From contig NZ_CP074441.1 in assembly GCF_018394055.1 (NCBI RefSeq), positions 1,364,001 through 1,428,000 on the forward strand: 64,000 nt of DNA. The letters are read 5' to 3'. How positions within the stretch are numbered: the stretch's first letter is position 1; each line of letters starts with the position of its first letter. The translations under genes and the position numbers were made by a program. Below the pieces are notes generated by a model, which ran no database searches, was not told the origin of the DNA, and saw only the letters and a list, made by a program, of their open reading frames with translations. This document shows positions 35,275 through 44,475 of this stretch, piece by piece. The stretch is from Weissella ceti (GTDB lineage: Bacteria > Bacillota > Bacilli > Lactobacillales > Lactobacillaceae).

Positions 35275-36210
35275 ATGCAAAAAAGAGTTATTTTCGCCCT
35301 TGGTGGAAACGCCATTTTAACGAACGATGCTTCTGCTGAGGCCCAACAAGATGCCTTGAAGGCCACAGCTAAGAAGCTTGCTAATTACGTCCGTACACAT
35401 GATGGTACACAATTAGTCATTACCCACGGAAACGGACCACAAGTTGGTAACTTGATGCTACAACAATCTGCTAACCCATCTGAAAAGAATCCCGCCATGC
35501 CACTAGATACCGTTGGTGCGATGACACAAGGTGAAATTGGTGTCTGGTTAGCTAATGCACTAAATGATGAATTACCAAACAGTGACGTCGCAGCCCTCCT
35601 AACACGTACGCTCGTCGACAAGAACAACCCCGCATTCCAACACCCTACGAAGCCAATTGGTCAATTCTATACCCAAGAAGAAGTTTCAGCGCTCCAAACT
35701 GAACACCCTGATTGGCAATTCGTTGAAGATGCAGGTCGTGGCTTCCGTCGTGTGGTTGCTTCACCAGAACCAATCGGTATCGTTGAGGCTCCAGCCGTTG
35801 AGGCACTAACAAACGCCGGTGAAATTTTGATTGCCGGTGGTGGTGGTGGTGTTCCAGTCATTCGCGAAGACGGCCAATACATTGGTGTTGAAGCTGTTAT
35901 CGATAAGGACTTCACCTCAGCTAAATTAGCTGAAGTGGTTCAAGCGGATGAATTGATTATCTTAACTGCCATTGATCAGGCCATGATCAACTATGGTAAG
36001 GAAAACCAAGAACCTTTAGGTACTGTTACTGTCACTGAAATGAAGCGTCACGTTGATGACAATCAATTCGCTGCCGGTTCTATGAAACCAAAGATTCTCG
36101 CATTATTATCATTCGTTGAACGCACAGGGAAACCTGCAATTATGACAAGTCTTGATAATGTTGGTGATTATGAAGAAAACGGTCGTGCCACAATTATTGT
36201 GCCTGACTAA
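35275..36210 (+). CDS. arcC: Carbamate kinase
   Basis: Transfers phosphate from carbamoyl phosphate to ADP, giving the ATP yield of the ADI pathway. The 311-residue protein has the amino-acid-kinase blocks FALGGNAIL near the N-terminus, VITHGNGPQVGNL near residue 48, GGGGVPVI near residue 190, and DKDFTSAKLAEVVQAD near residue 210. GGAAAGGATCGTATT precedes the ATG. Last gene of the operon, followed by a strong terminator. Confidence 0.96.
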   Translation: MQKRVIFALGGNAILTNDASAEAQQDALKATAKKLANYVRTHDGTQLVITHGNGPQVGNLMLQQSANPSEKNPAMPLDTVGAMTQGEIGVWLANALNDELPNSDVAALLTRTLVDKNNPAFQHPTKPIGQFYTQEEVSALQTEHPDWQFVEDAGRGFRRVVASPEPIGIVEAPAVEALTNAGEILIAGGGGGVPVIREDGQYIGVEAVIDKDFTSAKLAEVVQADELIILTAIDQAMINYGKENQEPLGTVTVTEMKRHVDDNQFAAGSMKPKILALLSFVERTGKPAIMTSLDNVGDYEENGRATIIVPD

Positions 36211-36279
36211 TATCGGCTTAATCACCACTTGCTTTACCCGTCTATTTTTTAAACTCCAGATAAAAACATATAGACTTTA

Positions 36280-36316
36280 AAACCCACACAGTCCCCCTAG
36301 CTGTGTGGGTTTTTGT
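36280..36316 (+). terminator. Terminator of the arc operon
   Basis: AAACCCACACAG / CTGTGTGGGTTT perfect stem followed by TTTTG. Confidence 0.92.
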
Positions 36317-36337
36317 GTGTCGTAAATATCACAATAT

Positions 36338-36377
36338 AAAAATACATCCCCAGAAACCAGATGTTTCCAGAGATGTA
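36338..36377 (-). terminator. Terminator of the 36417 gene
   Basis: On the minus strand TACATCTCTGGAAAC and GTTTCTGGGGATGTA form a 15-bp stem with several G-U pairs around ATCTG, followed by TTTTTATA. Confidence 0.7.
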
Positions 36378-36416
36378 CTCACAAACTTATTAAATAACGA
36401 CTCCATTTATATTGAC

Positions 36417-36752
36417 TTAATGATAGATCCACAAACCAAGCAATGGTCGTTGATTACCAATATAATATTCTAACTTAGGACGCACCTCACTAAAGACTGG
36501 CGGGTTATCGACGCCAACTTTATAATTCCGCAAGGCCATATGTTGGATATGTTTGACCACATCTGATAGACACTGCGCATCCCATTTCCCGGCATCTACC
36601 ACTTGATATGCCTCTAACAATGCTCGCCTTAATCGATTATATCGACGGCCATATTCCGGTTGCGCAATCGCATTATATACTTCCGTCAACAGTGCTTTAA
36701 TTTCTTCTTGGCGTTGTTCCTTCATCAACTGTTTCTTCTTTTTATTAAACAT
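36417..36752 (-). CDS. Small basic protein of unknown function
   Basis: A 111-residue soluble protein starting MFNKKKKQLMKEQRQEEIKALLTEVYN. The first part is strongly charged and helical; the middle reads RRYNRLRRALLEAYQVVDAGKWDAQCLSDVVKHIQ, and it ends GNQRPLLGLWIYH. I do not recognise the family. The frame runs to a TTG at 36791; AAGGAGAAAG lies 12 bases before the ATG at 36752, slightly far, and GTG 36776 is an alternative. Stands alone with its own terminator. Confidence 0.65.
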   Translation of the reverse strand: MFNKKKKQLMKEQRQEEIKALLTEVYNAIAQPEYGRRYNRLRRALLEAYQVVDAGKWDAQCLSDVVKHIQHMALRNYKVGVDNPPVFSEVRPKLEYYIGNQRPLLGLWIYH

Positions 36753-36960
36753 ATCCGCTACTTTCTCCTTGTTCACACAATTTGATTTCAAAACGATTAG
36801 TTCTCTTTCTTACTTCTATTCTAACCATATTCGCCTATGTCCATCTATTTAAATCCGAAATAATCTGTCAAATCGACCAAACTTTTACGCTTCCCTAAAA
36901 CTTCTGCAAACTATTCACACTGTTAACAAAATACTTTACTATGGTTTGCAATTAAAGCTA

Positions 36961-36992
36961 CTAAAAAAGACTATCCAATTGGATAGTCTTCT
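36961..36992 (-). terminator. Terminator of pepO
   Basis: AAGACTATCC / GGATAGTCTT with loop AATT, followed on the minus strand by six T. Confidence 0.85.
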
Positions 36993-37035
36993 CAGATTAT
37001 TTCATGATGAACTTAACGTACATACAATTGGCAAA

Positions 37036-38928
37036 TTACCAAATCATGACCCGATCTTCAGGGGCACGATACATTCCATCAGTTGGTTGAACGTCATATG
37101 TTGTGTAGAATTCGTCAAAATTAGACATTGTCACGTTCGTACGTAGCTTAGCTGGAGCATGCACATCTGATGCAACTAATAGTTGCATGTATTCAGGACG
37201 GGCCTTCATACGCCAGATTGTTGCCCAGTTATCAAAGAAAGCCACCAAGTCAGCGTCTTCTTCGCGTTCAGTCGCTTCTAACGCGGCCGCAACCCCACCA
37301 AGATCGGCGACATTTTCAGATACCGTCAACTTACCGTTCACCTTCGCACCGTATGATTCTAGCCCTTCAAATTCATCGACGACCCTATCAGTCTTAACCT
37401 TGAAGGCAGCGTAATCATCTTCAGTCCACCAATTATTTAGACTTCCATTTTCATCAAATGACGCGCCGTTGGTGTCGAAAGCGTGTGAAATTTCGTGCGC
37501 AATAACCGTTCCAATTCCACCGTAATTCGCAGATGCAGATTGTTCCAAGCTATAGAATGGCGCTTGTAGAATTGCAGCTGGGAAGACAATTTGGTTTTGT
37601 TGCGGATCATAGTAAGCATTCACTTGATGCGCTGGCATATGCCATTCAGTACGATCAACTGGTTGGTGCCACTTTGACCAGTGGTACGCAATGTCTTGAC
37701 GACGGAAACGACTTGCCACCGTCACTAGGTTATCATCATCCTTGATGACCTTTTCGTAGTAACGGGCTGGCAACTTTTCAGGATACCCAATGTGTGCTGA
37801 AATTGCATCTAGCTTAACTTGTGCTTTCGCACGTGTTTCTGGTGCCAACCAGTCCACATTTTCCAAACGGTTCTTGTAGACATCAATCATCACCGCGACT
37901 TGATGTTCAACATCGGCCTTTGCTTCTGGTGAGAAGAACTTGTGCGCATACCAAAGCCCTAATGCTTGGCTGTACGGACGAGAAGCCAAGTAATACGCTG
38001 ACTTTTCACGACTAATAGCTTCTGGCGTTCCAGATAAATGACGCCCATATGCCCCACTTAGAATACGAATTTCATCAGTCAAATAACCCGTGTAACTATT
38101 TACTGCACTCAAAATCAAAGTCGCCTTCAATAGTGGCCAGGCTTCTTCTGAGTAGAATTCAGATGCGTGTTGCCAGAAACGTTCTTCAGGTACAATGACC
38201 ATGTCTGGTTCTTCACCAATCAATTGCACCATCATATCAGTCAAAGGTAGTTCTGGGACTAGCTTTGTAAAGTCAGCCCACTTATACGGGTGGTATAACT
38301 TAGCGTATTCCGCAGATTCTTCGTTACTTAGTACATACTTAGCCACACGCGCGTCGTATGCGATTGCCTTATCCAACAAGTCTTGAATTTCTGTTTCAGA
38401 AAAATCAAATTTGGCTAGTAATGCAGCTTGTGTTTTACGCCACTTAGCTAATAATTCTGGTCCTTGTGGGTGACCTTCTTCATAGTAAGTTGTATCAGGC
38501 AAGATTGTGCCCAAGGCATCCGCCCACAAGACATTCATTTGTGCGTTCTTGAAGTCAGGTGCCACGCCAAATGGGAAGGCATTTGGTAGACCAGCTTCTT
38601 CAAGATCAGCCATCATGTTCACAAATTCAGTCCATGACCCCATATCCTTATAGGTCGCAATCATCAAATCAACTGGGGCCGTCCCTTGTTTCTCACGTGT
38701 TTCCCAGTCATTTGCCAAATGATGTAACTTCACAAAATTACTTAGTAGCTGTTCCGTTGGTACATCTTTACCGGCTTGCCAATCAGCCGTCGTCTTTAAC
38801 ATCAATTCTTCAATTTCATCAGCTAGATCACTAAATCCACCTGTACGCGCCTTATCGCTGGGGATTTCGGCTGTTTCTGCCCATTCAGCGTTAATGGCGT
38901 CATAAAAATCATCTTGTTTACGTATCAT
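37036..38928 (-). CDS. pepO: M13-family zinc endopeptidase (PepO, neprilysin-like)
   Basis: Oligopeptide endopeptidase. The 630-residue length matches lactic acid bacterial PepO. The zinc site IAHEISHAFDTNG (HExxH) is near residue 480, followed about 60 residues later by the third ligand in SENVADLGG; NAYYDPQQNQIVFPAAILQAPFY upstream is the substrate-binding NAYY block. No signal peptide, so cytoplasmic, which fits peptide breakdown after uptake by DtpT-type transporters. The start is preceded by TTGGAGGTGCATC. Confidence 0.95.
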   Translation of the reverse strand: MIRKQDDFYDAINAEWAETAEIPSDKARTGGFSDLADEIEELMLKTTADWQAGKDVPTEQLLSNFVKLHHLANDWETREKQGTAPVDLMIATYKDMGSWTEFVNMMADLEEAGLPNAFPFGVAPDFKNAQMNVLWADALGTILPDTTYYEEGHPQGPELLAKWRKTQAALLAKFDFSETEIQDLLDKAIAYDARVAKYVLSNEESAEYAKLYHPYKWADFTKLVPELPLTDMMVQLIGEEPDMVIVPEERFWQHASEFYSEEAWPLLKATLILSAVNSYTGYLTDEIRILSGAYGRHLSGTPEAISREKSAYYLASRPYSQALGLWYAHKFFSPEAKADVEHQVAVMIDVYKNRLENVDWLAPETRAKAQVKLDAISAHIGYPEKLPARYYEKVIKDDDNLVTVASRFRRQDIAYHWSKWHQPVDRTEWHMPAHQVNAYYDPQQNQIVFPAAILQAPFYSLEQSASANYGGIGTVIAHEISHAFDTNGASFDENGSLNNWWTEDDYAAFKVKTDRVVDEFEGLESYGAKVNGKLTVSENVADLGGVAAALEATEREEDADLVAFFDNWATIWRMKARPEYMQLLVASDVHAPAKLRTNVTMSNFDEFYTTYDVQPTDGMYRAPEDRVMIW

Positions 38929-38982
38929 GATGCACCTCCAATTATTTAATAACTATTTTACCATTAAGAACTAAAAGCAATC

Positions 38983-39014
38983 AAAAAACACAGTCGTATA
39001 AGACTGTGTTTCCA
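38983..39014 (-). terminator. Terminator of the DUF4811-like gene
   Basis: AAACACAGTC / GACTGTGTTT stem, six T on the minus strand. Confidence 0.85.
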
Positions 39015-39017
39015 AGG

Positions 39018-39734
39018 TTACTTATTCCATTCAGCTAATTGTTTCTTCACATCTTCATTTAGACGTTCCTTAGCTTTTTTCGCTTCGTCATCAGCGACCT
39101 TATTCTTTAATGAATCTTGTGCCTTCTTATCGTTGGCAAACTTCTTATCTTTCTTAGTGGCGGCTTCGAATTCCTTCTTCATCTTGTCTTCTAGTGACTT
39201 AGATGCTTCAGAGGCCTTCTTTTCAGCTAACTTAACTAATTCATCATAGTGTTCTGTGGTTACAAATTGCCAGTTTTCTGGCACTGTCATCACATAGTCA
39301 GTCCCCTTCGCAATTTCACGTGGTTCTCCCCAACGCATGAATTGTTCGAAAAAGTTAGTTACTTGATAGTTATTCACATTTGTTTCCAATTGGGCTGGTG
39401 ATCCAGCCTTAATCGTCATTGTTGTATTCCCAACAAGTGTTTGGTAAGTCTTACCATCTGTCATGTACGTATAACGTGTGCCGCCATCCGTGTTCTTCGT
39501 TGTAATAAAGTTATAATCCCCAACGTGTCCCGCTGGTTCAATCTTATCTGTCTTGGTAGCTTGTACTTCTTGCATAAACAAGTGCTTTGATTCAGCATGC
39601 ATCAAACCATACCCATTTCCTGCTACCAGAAGAATTCCAATAACGAATGGGACCCAAGAGATTTTGCGGTGATGGACAAATTGCATCAATGTGTAAAGCA
39701 ACAATGCAAATCCTAATACTAGTAAAATGATCAT
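39018..39734 (-). CDS. Membrane protein with long charged tail (DUF4811-like)
   Basis: A 238-residue protein with two N-terminal membrane helices (IILLVLGFALLLYTLM and WVPFVIGILLVAGNGYGLM), an extracytoplasmic beta-rich domain (about residues 60-155), and a very charged helical C-terminal tail rich in Lys, Asp and Glu (about residues 165-238). The arrangement agrees with DUF4811 proteins of lactobacilli as I remember them. The upstream ATG at 39764 cannot be the start because it abuts the -10 box; AAGGAACTC precedes the ATG at 39734. Function unknown. Confidence 0.75.
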   Translation of the reverse strand: MIILLVLGFALLLYTLMQFVHHRKISWVPFVIGILLVAGNGYGLMHAESKHLFMQEVQATKTDKIEPAGHVGDYNFITTKNTDGGTRYTYMTDGKTYQTLVGNTTMTIKAGSPAQLETNVNNYQVTNFFEQFMRWGEPREIAKGTDYVMTVPENWQFVTTEHYDELVKLAEKKASEASKSLEDKMKKEFEAATKKDKKFANDKKAQDSLKNKVADDEAKKAKERLNEDVKKQLAEWNK

Positions 39735-39764
39735 GAGTTCCTTATCCTCGACTTTCTTTCCCAT

Positions 39765-39773
39765 ATTATACCA
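39765..39773 (-). promoter_or_regulatory. Extended -10 promoter of the DUF4811-like gene
   Basis: TGGTATAAT on the minus strand, a perfect -10 with extended TGn, about 30 bases before the chosen start codon. Confidence 0.65.
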
Positions 39774-39864
39774 TGATGCCTTAATCGCCCCTTTAAGGCT
39801 AGCTTAGTATCATGTTACGAATGATTTCAAACCATTACCATCGTTATTACTAACGAATACCTAA

Positions 39865-39916
39865 AATAATCAGGTTGGCTTCGCACCAACACACCCCTAG
39901 TTGCAGGCTGATTATT
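39865..39916 (-). terminator. Structured terminator-like element after the 110-residue protein gene
   Basis: An outer stem AATAATCAG / CTGATTATT (39865-39873 and 39908-39916) encloses an inner hairpin GTTGG / CCAAC (39874-39878 and 39886-39890) plus unpaired sequence. A short T-rich stretch follows on the minus strand. More elaborate than the other terminators here. Confidence 0.5.
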
Positions 39917-39920
39917 GAAA

Positions 39921-40253
39921 TTACTTTCCTAGTCCCCACGCGGCTAAACCACCGAAAACGATTAGTCCGACTGTAAATAGCACACTCACGACCACAATCA
40001 TAAACATAACAAATCCAGCACGGTTCCAAGTTGCTTGAACTGCCTTAAAAGTCGCGACATCAGTGTAGTCACCGTTCTTCCAAGCCCATTCATTTCCCTT
40101 AATCCCAACAACGAACATCCAAAAAATGTTAAATACTGGAATTAGCATCAATAGTGGTAAGTATGACTTGTTTCCAAATCCCCACAAAATACTGTACATA
40201 AAGGCACCCCAGTTCCATCCCTTAACTTCTTCTGGCACAACATTATTATTCAT
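39921..40253 (-). CDS. Small Trp-rich membrane protein
   Basis: A 110-residue protein beginning MNNNVVPEEVKGWNWGAFMYSILWGFGN, with three hydrophobic segments and the motif VVGIKGNEWAWKNGDYTDVATFKAVQATWNRAG between helices 2 and 3. This GxxGNEWAWK...W pattern is shared by a family of small membrane proteins in Firmicutes, sometimes labelled ribonuclease G without good reason. Function unknown. The start is preceded by AGGGTAGGAAAATTATT. Confidence 0.8.
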   Translation of the reverse strand: MNNNVVPEEVKGWNWGAFMYSILWGFGNKSYLPLLMLIPVFNIFWMFVVGIKGNEWAWKNGDYTDVATFKAVQATWNRAGFVMFMIVVVSVLFTVGLIVFGGLAAWGLGK

Positions 40254-40323
40254 AATAATTTTCCTACCCTATATTTAGTCTATTTAAAACATCTTCATAT
40301 CATAACACACTCTATTTTAAACA

Positions 40324-40362
40324 CAAAAAAACGACCTACTCTAATGAGTAAGTCGTTCTTTT
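40324..40362 (-). terminator. Terminator of the phosphoketolase gene
   Basis: AACGAC-CTACTC / GAGTA-A-GTCGTT stem with TAAT loop, seven T on the minus strand. Confidence 0.9.
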
Positions 40363-40386
40363 TATCACACTTAATTAATCAAAAGA

Positions 40387-42837
40387 TTAAACAAGTGGTG
40401 ACCACTTCCAGTCAGTGAATTCTTCAATGTCACGACCTTCGTTACGAGTAACGTCGAAGTGCTTAGCCAAGATGTCATCCATCTCCTTCAAGAAGACAGC
40501 AGCCTTAGCTTCATCGATTGATCCGTTAGCAGCAAGTGTAGAAACGGCGTCCTTAGCTTGGTTGAAACGGTCCAATTGTGAGTAAACACGCATGTCGTAA
40601 GTAGTTGTGATGTCACCATCTTCACGGTATCCGTGAGGGCGCAATCCCAAGTGTCCACGTTGGTAGAAGAATGATTCGATCAAACCTTCGTAACCGTGGA
40701 ATCCGAAGACAACAGGTGTTCCAGCTTCACCGAAGTAAGCTGCGAATTCTTCGTCTGACAAAGTACGGTCATCGTTCATAGGACCGTTCTTAGCTTGCAA
40801 ACGCATCAATTCAACAACGTTGACGTAACGCATAGCAACTTCAGGGAAGGCAGCGTTAACCAAGTGCAATGCAGCCAAAGTTTCGATTGTTGGTTCTACA
40901 CCAGCAGATGCGAAGACGATGTCAGCCTTACCTTGAGGAGCAGTTGATGCCCAGTCGATTGTTGCCAATCCTTCTTCTGCCAATACAGCAGCTTCATCAG
41001 CTGAGAACCATTGTTGACGTGGTTGCTTTGATGCAACAACGTGGTTAACAACGTTACGTTCTGAGAAGGCACGGTTGAATACAGCCAACAATGAGTTTCC
41101 ATCGGCTGGCAAGTATTGGCGGATGAAGTCAGACTTCTTTTCAGCCAAGTGTGTCAACATACCTGGGTCTTGGTGAGTGTAACCGTTGTGGTCTTGTTGG
41201 AATACAGTTGAAGTTGAGATCAAGTTCAACGCTGGGTAATCGTTACGCCATGATTGTTCTGAGGCGTGACGCAACCACTTGAAGTGTTGAGTGATCATTG
41301 AGTCAACTACACGTAGGAATGATTCGTATGATGCGAATACACCAACACGACCAGTCAATGTGTAAGCTTCCAACCAACCTTCAGCTTGGTGTTCTGAAAG
41401 TTGTGAATCAATGATACGTCCTTCAGGACCAACTTCTTGGTCGTTAGGGAACTTTGTTTCTTCCATCCATTGACGAGTAGTTACATCAAACATGTCCCAT
41501 AGACGGTTTGACATAGTTTCGTCAGGTCCGAAGATACGGAATGAAGTAGGGTTCATCTTTGCAACTTCTGCGAAGAATCCTGACAATACGTTCATGTCCA
41601 TGTTACGCTTTGAGTCAGCCAATTCAGTACCACGGTTTTCCGCAGTAATTTCGTTGGTGAACTTACGCCAGTCTGGCAAGTCCAAGTTCTTTGATGATTG
41701 ACCCTTAGGTGCTCCACCGTTGGCGATTGGGTTAGCTGCCATACGCTTGTCACCCTTAGGTGCAAGTTCAGCCAATTCAGCCTTCAATGAACCATCAACG
41801 TTGAACAATTCTTCAGGCTTGTATGAAGCCATCCATTCTTCGAATTGTGGCAATGTTGACATGTTACCTTGTGACAATGACAAAGGAACTTGGTGCGCAC
41901 GGAATGAGTCTTCGATTGGGTTTCCAGCTTCGTCGAAGCGAGGTCCACCCCAACCCTTTGGCAAACGTGCAATAATTACAGGCCATGCAGCGATTTCACC
42001 ATCTTCGTAACGTCCGTTTTCACGAGCGTCCTTTTGGATAGCTTGGATATCTTCGATAGCTTGGTCGAAGATACGTGCTGACATTTCGTGGTAAGCCATG
42101 TAGTCGTGGATGTCATCGTTTTCGATGAAACGAGGTGACCATCCCAAACCTTCGAAGAACTTTGTGATTTCTTCGTCTGACATACGTGAGAAGATTGTTG
42201 GGTTAGAAATCTTGAATCCGTTCAAGTCCAAAATTGGCAAAACGGCTCCGTCGTTCTTAGGGTTCAAGAACTTGATTGAGTTCCAAGCAGTCATTGATGG
42301 ACCAGTTTCGTTTTCACCGTCACCGATAACAGCGAAAGCGATTTGTTCTGGGTTATCCAACACAGCACCAGTGGCGTGTGATAGTGAGTAACCAAGTTCT
42401 CCACCTTCGTGCAATGAACCAGGAGTTTGCGCAGTCATGTGTGATCCGATTCCACCTGGGAATGAGAAACGCTTGAACAACAATGACATTCCCTTAACGT
42501 CTTGAGTGATTTCAGGGTAGTTGTCAGTGTAAGTTCCGTCAAGGTATGAGTTAGTAACCATAACTTGTCCACCGTGACCAGGTCCACCGATGTAGAACAT
42601 GTCTAGATCGTACTTGTTGATCAAACGGTTAGCGTGAGCGTATAGGAAAGTTTGTCCTGAGATAGTTCCCCAGTGACCGATTGGCTTAACCTTAACGTCT
42701 TCTTCAGTGATTGGTGTGTTAGTCACTGAGTACAATGGGTTGCTCTTCAAAAAGATCATACCTGCTGAAAGGTAGTTGGTTGCACGCCACCAGGCGTCAA
42801 CTTTTTCAAGGTATTCCTTTGAATCAAAATTAGTCAT
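40387..42837 (-). CDS. xpkA: Xylulose-5-phosphate / fructose-6-phosphate phosphoketolase
   Basis: Thiamine-diphosphate enzyme that splits xylulose 5-phosphate into acetyl phosphate and glyceraldehyde 3-phosphate, the key step of heterofermentation. The 816-residue protein has the family start block [30 protein letters not shown], the TPP-binding GDGENETGP...[12 protein letters not shown] motif near residues 180-220, and the [13 protein letters not shown] and GFHGYEGL blocks later. AAAGGAGATTCATCAAA precedes the ATG. Its strong promoter and 5' hairpin suggest high expression. A GntR-type regulator gene lies directly upstream on the same strand. Confidence 0.97.
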   Translation of the reverse strand: MTNFDSKEYLEKVDAWWRATNYLSAGMIFLKSNPLYSVTNTPITEEDVKVKPIGHWGTISGQTFLYAHANRLINKYDLDMFYIGGPGHGGQVMVTNSYLDGTYTDNYPEITQDVKGMSLLFKRFSFPGGIGSHMTAQTPGSLHEGGELGYSLSHATGAVLDNPEQIAFAVIGDGENETGPSMTAWNSIKFLNPKNDGAVLPILDLNGFKISNPTIFSRMSDEEITKFFEGLGWSPRFIENDDIHDYMAYHEMSARIFDQAIEDIQAIQKDARENGRYEDGEIAAWPVIIARLPKGWGGPRFDEAGNPIEDSFRAHQVPLSLSQGNMSTLPQFEEWMASYKPEELFNVDGSLKAELAELAPKGDKRMAANPIANGGAPKGQSSKNLDLPDWRKFTNEITAENRGTELADSKRNMDMNVLSGFFAEVAKMNPTSFRIFGPDETMSNRLWDMFDVTTRQWMEETKFPNDQEVGPEGRIIDSQLSEHQAEGWLEAYTLTGRVGVFASYESFLRVVDSMITQHFKWLRHASEQSWRNDYPALNLISTSTVFQQDHNGYTHQDPGMLTHLAEKKSDFIRQYLPADGNSLLAVFNRAFSERNVVNHVVASKQPRQQWFSADEAAVLAEEGLATIDWASTAPQGKADIVFASAGVEPTIETLAALHLVNAAFPEVAMRYVNVVELMRLQAKNGPMNDDRTLSDEEFAAYFGEAGTPVVFGFHGYEGLIESFFYQRGHLGLRPHGYREDGDITTTYDMRVYSQLDRFNQAKDAVSTLAANGSIDEAKAAVFLKEMDDILAKHFDVTRNEGRDIEEFTDWKWSPLV

Positions 42838-42885
42838 TTTGATGAATCTCCTTTATGAAAGAAAGTGTATAGTGAATTAAACACC

Positions 42886-42908
42886 GGGGCTAGCGAAAAT
42901 GCTACCCC
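42886..42908 (-). other. 5' leader hairpin of the phosphoketolase mRNA
   Basis: GGGG-TAGC / GCTAG-CCCC around ATTTTC on the minus strand, starting within about 6-10 bases of the predicted transcript start. It is not followed by a T run. A 5' stabilising stem is likely. Confidence 0.5.
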
Positions 42909-42921
42909 AGCTAACATGTCA

Positions 42922-42950
42922 ATCATAACAGATATTCAAAATGTGTTCAA
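42922..42950 (-). promoter_or_regulatory. Phosphoketolase promoter
   Basis: On the minus strand TTGAAC (42945-42950), 17 bases, TATGAT (42922-42927) with an upstream TG, giving an extended -10. Predicted leader of about 75 bases. Confidence 0.8.
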
Positions 42951-42990
42951 GAAAAAGACTTAGATTGGTGCGGTCCAATCTAAGTCTTTT
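42951..42990 (-). terminator. Terminator of the gntR-like gene
   Basis: AAAAGACTTAGATTGG / CCAATCTAAGTCTTTT, a 16-bp perfect stem ending just upstream of the phosphoketolase -35 box. Confidence 0.92.
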
Positions 42991-42992
42991 AT

Positions 42993-43724
42993 TTAGTCAC
43001 CATCAAGGCTATCAAAACTATTAAATTGCATGTACTTGTAGTGCACACGCATATTGGCCATTTCAAATGGTGTTCCATCATCTAGGAAGTAAATTCCGGC
43101 CATGACACCTACTGGTTCAACTGGCTTTAGATCTAGTAAATCTTGATCAGCTGCGCTAGAAGGCTCTGCGGTCACAGTTAGGAAAGACTTCGTAACTGAT
43201 TTCTTTGTTGCATCCTGTGTGTATTGGAACAAAGAATGTTCCACATTTTGTTCTGTTAAGTCTGGCAATAGCTTAACTGGAATTGTTGCATTCTCAATCA
43301 TGAAGGCTGTCCCTTGCAACATACGTAGACGTTGCATTTGATAGACTTGTTCACCTTTCTTTAAAAACAATGCTTGGCGTACTTCTTCGCTTGCCGTTTC
43401 AACGTTGAAAGACAACACTTTGATTGCTGGTGCTTCACCATTATGACGATAAGCATCCGTAACCCCCAAGTTTTGTCCAGCAGATTGAAACATTTGTTGC
43501 TTCTTCAGGTATAACGGATTAACAAAAGTTCCTGAACCACGCTTTTTAAAAATAATCCCCTGTTGAGCCAAAACCATCAGCGCGCGCTTAATAGAGCTGC
43601 GTGACACATCATATGAGACGGCCAGTGAGCGTTCATCTGGTAGTTTTAAACTGGGGAATTCTTTCGCGTTAATGCGCTTTTTCAAATCAGCGACAACACG
43701 CATGTAAATCACTTCATTTTCCAT
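42993..43724 (-). CDS. GntR-family (HutC/UTRA type) transcriptional regulator
   Basis: A 243-residue regulator: winged helix-turn-helix at about residues 1-75 (PDERSLAVSYDVSRSSIKRALMVLAQQGIIFKKRGSGTFV) and a C-terminal UTRA ligand-binding domain (VYQMQRLRMLQGTAFMIENATIPVKLLP...GMAGIYFLDDGTPFEMANMRVHYKYMQF). The frame is open far upstream, but CAGGAGTAACATTA precedes the ATG at 43724. It lies directly upstream of the phosphoketolase gene but has its own terminator, so it may regulate that gene in trans. The ligand is probably a sugar phosphate (inference). Confidence 0.9.
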   Translation of the reverse strand: MENEVIYMRVVADLKKRINAKEFPSLKLPDERSLAVSYDVSRSSIKRALMVLAQQGIIFKKRGSGTFVNPLYLKKQQMFQSAGQNLGVTDAYRHNGEAPAIKVLSFNVETASEEVRQALFLKKGEQVYQMQRLRMLQGTAFMIENATIPVKLLPDLTEQNVEHSLFQYTQDATKKSVTKSFLTVTAEPSSAADQDLLDLKPVEPVGVMAGIYFLDDGTPFEMANMRVHYKYMQFNSFDSLDGD

Positions 43725-43765
43725 TAATGTTACTCCTGTGGCTATGTATCTTCTAATAATAGCAC

Positions 43766-43805
43766 AAAAGTGGTCCAACCAAAACAATTGGTAGGACCAC
43801 TTTTC
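43766..43805 (-). terminator. Terminator of the ebsC-M50-HD operon
   Basis: AAAAGTGGTCC / GGACCACTTTT with a further ACC/GGT pairing inside the loop. Confidence 0.85.
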
Positions 43806-43809
43806 ATTT

Positions 43810-44466
43810 TTAATAGTCTGTATTATGCCATTCAGCCAAATATTGATCAATAAACGCACGCATCGCAGCATCACGTTTTGCACCAATACGCTTACCTTCA
43901 TCTGTATTCAAACTATCTGGTAATAGTAGTAGCTTTTCATAGAAATGATTGATGATTGTTTCACCTTCATCACTACGGTAATCAGCTTTCGTCTTCAATT
44001 CACGTGGTGGCATACTTGGATCATAAATAATGTGCCCACGTGGAATACCGTATTGCATCGTACGCACAACGCCAGTTAGTCCCATGGCTTCAAGACGATC
44101 AGCGTCTTGCACAATTTGTCCTTCTAGTGGCAAAGGTTCTGGATTCCCAAAACGTTCCTTACTCCATGACATGTTATCAATAATTAGGAAAATTGTTTCA
44201 CGATCTATTTCAGAAATCCCCAACTCTACCAACTTATCCATAACAACTTGTTTAGCAGCAGCTTGATCATCAACTAACTTCTCATCGTATGTATCATGCA
44301 AGATAATCGCAGCTAATGTGATGAATTCGTCTGCATCTGGTTCTGTTGTCAAAATATGTTGCGCTAATTTAATGGCACGATGCACATGATCATCCCCATG
44401 ACCAGTTGCATCAGTTCCCTGTAAGTCTTCCATAAAATGCATCAAAGCAACTAAACGTTCTTCCAT
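43810..44466 (-). CDS. HD-domain phosphohydrolase
   Basis: A 218-residue protein with an HD-superfamily metal site: GHGDDHVHRAIKLAQ near residue 22 and ILHDTYDEKLVDD near residue 52, then IVQDADRLEAMGLTGVVR near residue 130, the pattern of YedJ-type HD hydrolases. Substrate unknown, possibly a nucleotide. AGGAGCGAATC precedes the ATG. Last gene of an operon with the M50-like peptidase gene (9 bases upstream) and ebsC. Confidence 0.88.
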   Translation of the reverse strand: MEERLVALMHFMEDLQGTDATGHGDDHVHRAIKLAQHILTTEPDADEFITLAAIILHDTYDEKLVDDQAAAKQVVMDKLVELGISEIDRETIFLIIDNMSWSKERFGNPEPLPLEGQIVQDADRLEAMGLTGVVRTMQYGIPRGHIIYDPSMPPRELKTKADYRSDEGETIINHFYEKLLLLPDSLNTDEGKRIGAKRDAAMRAFIDQYLAEWHNTDY

Positions 44467-44475
44467 GATTCGCTC

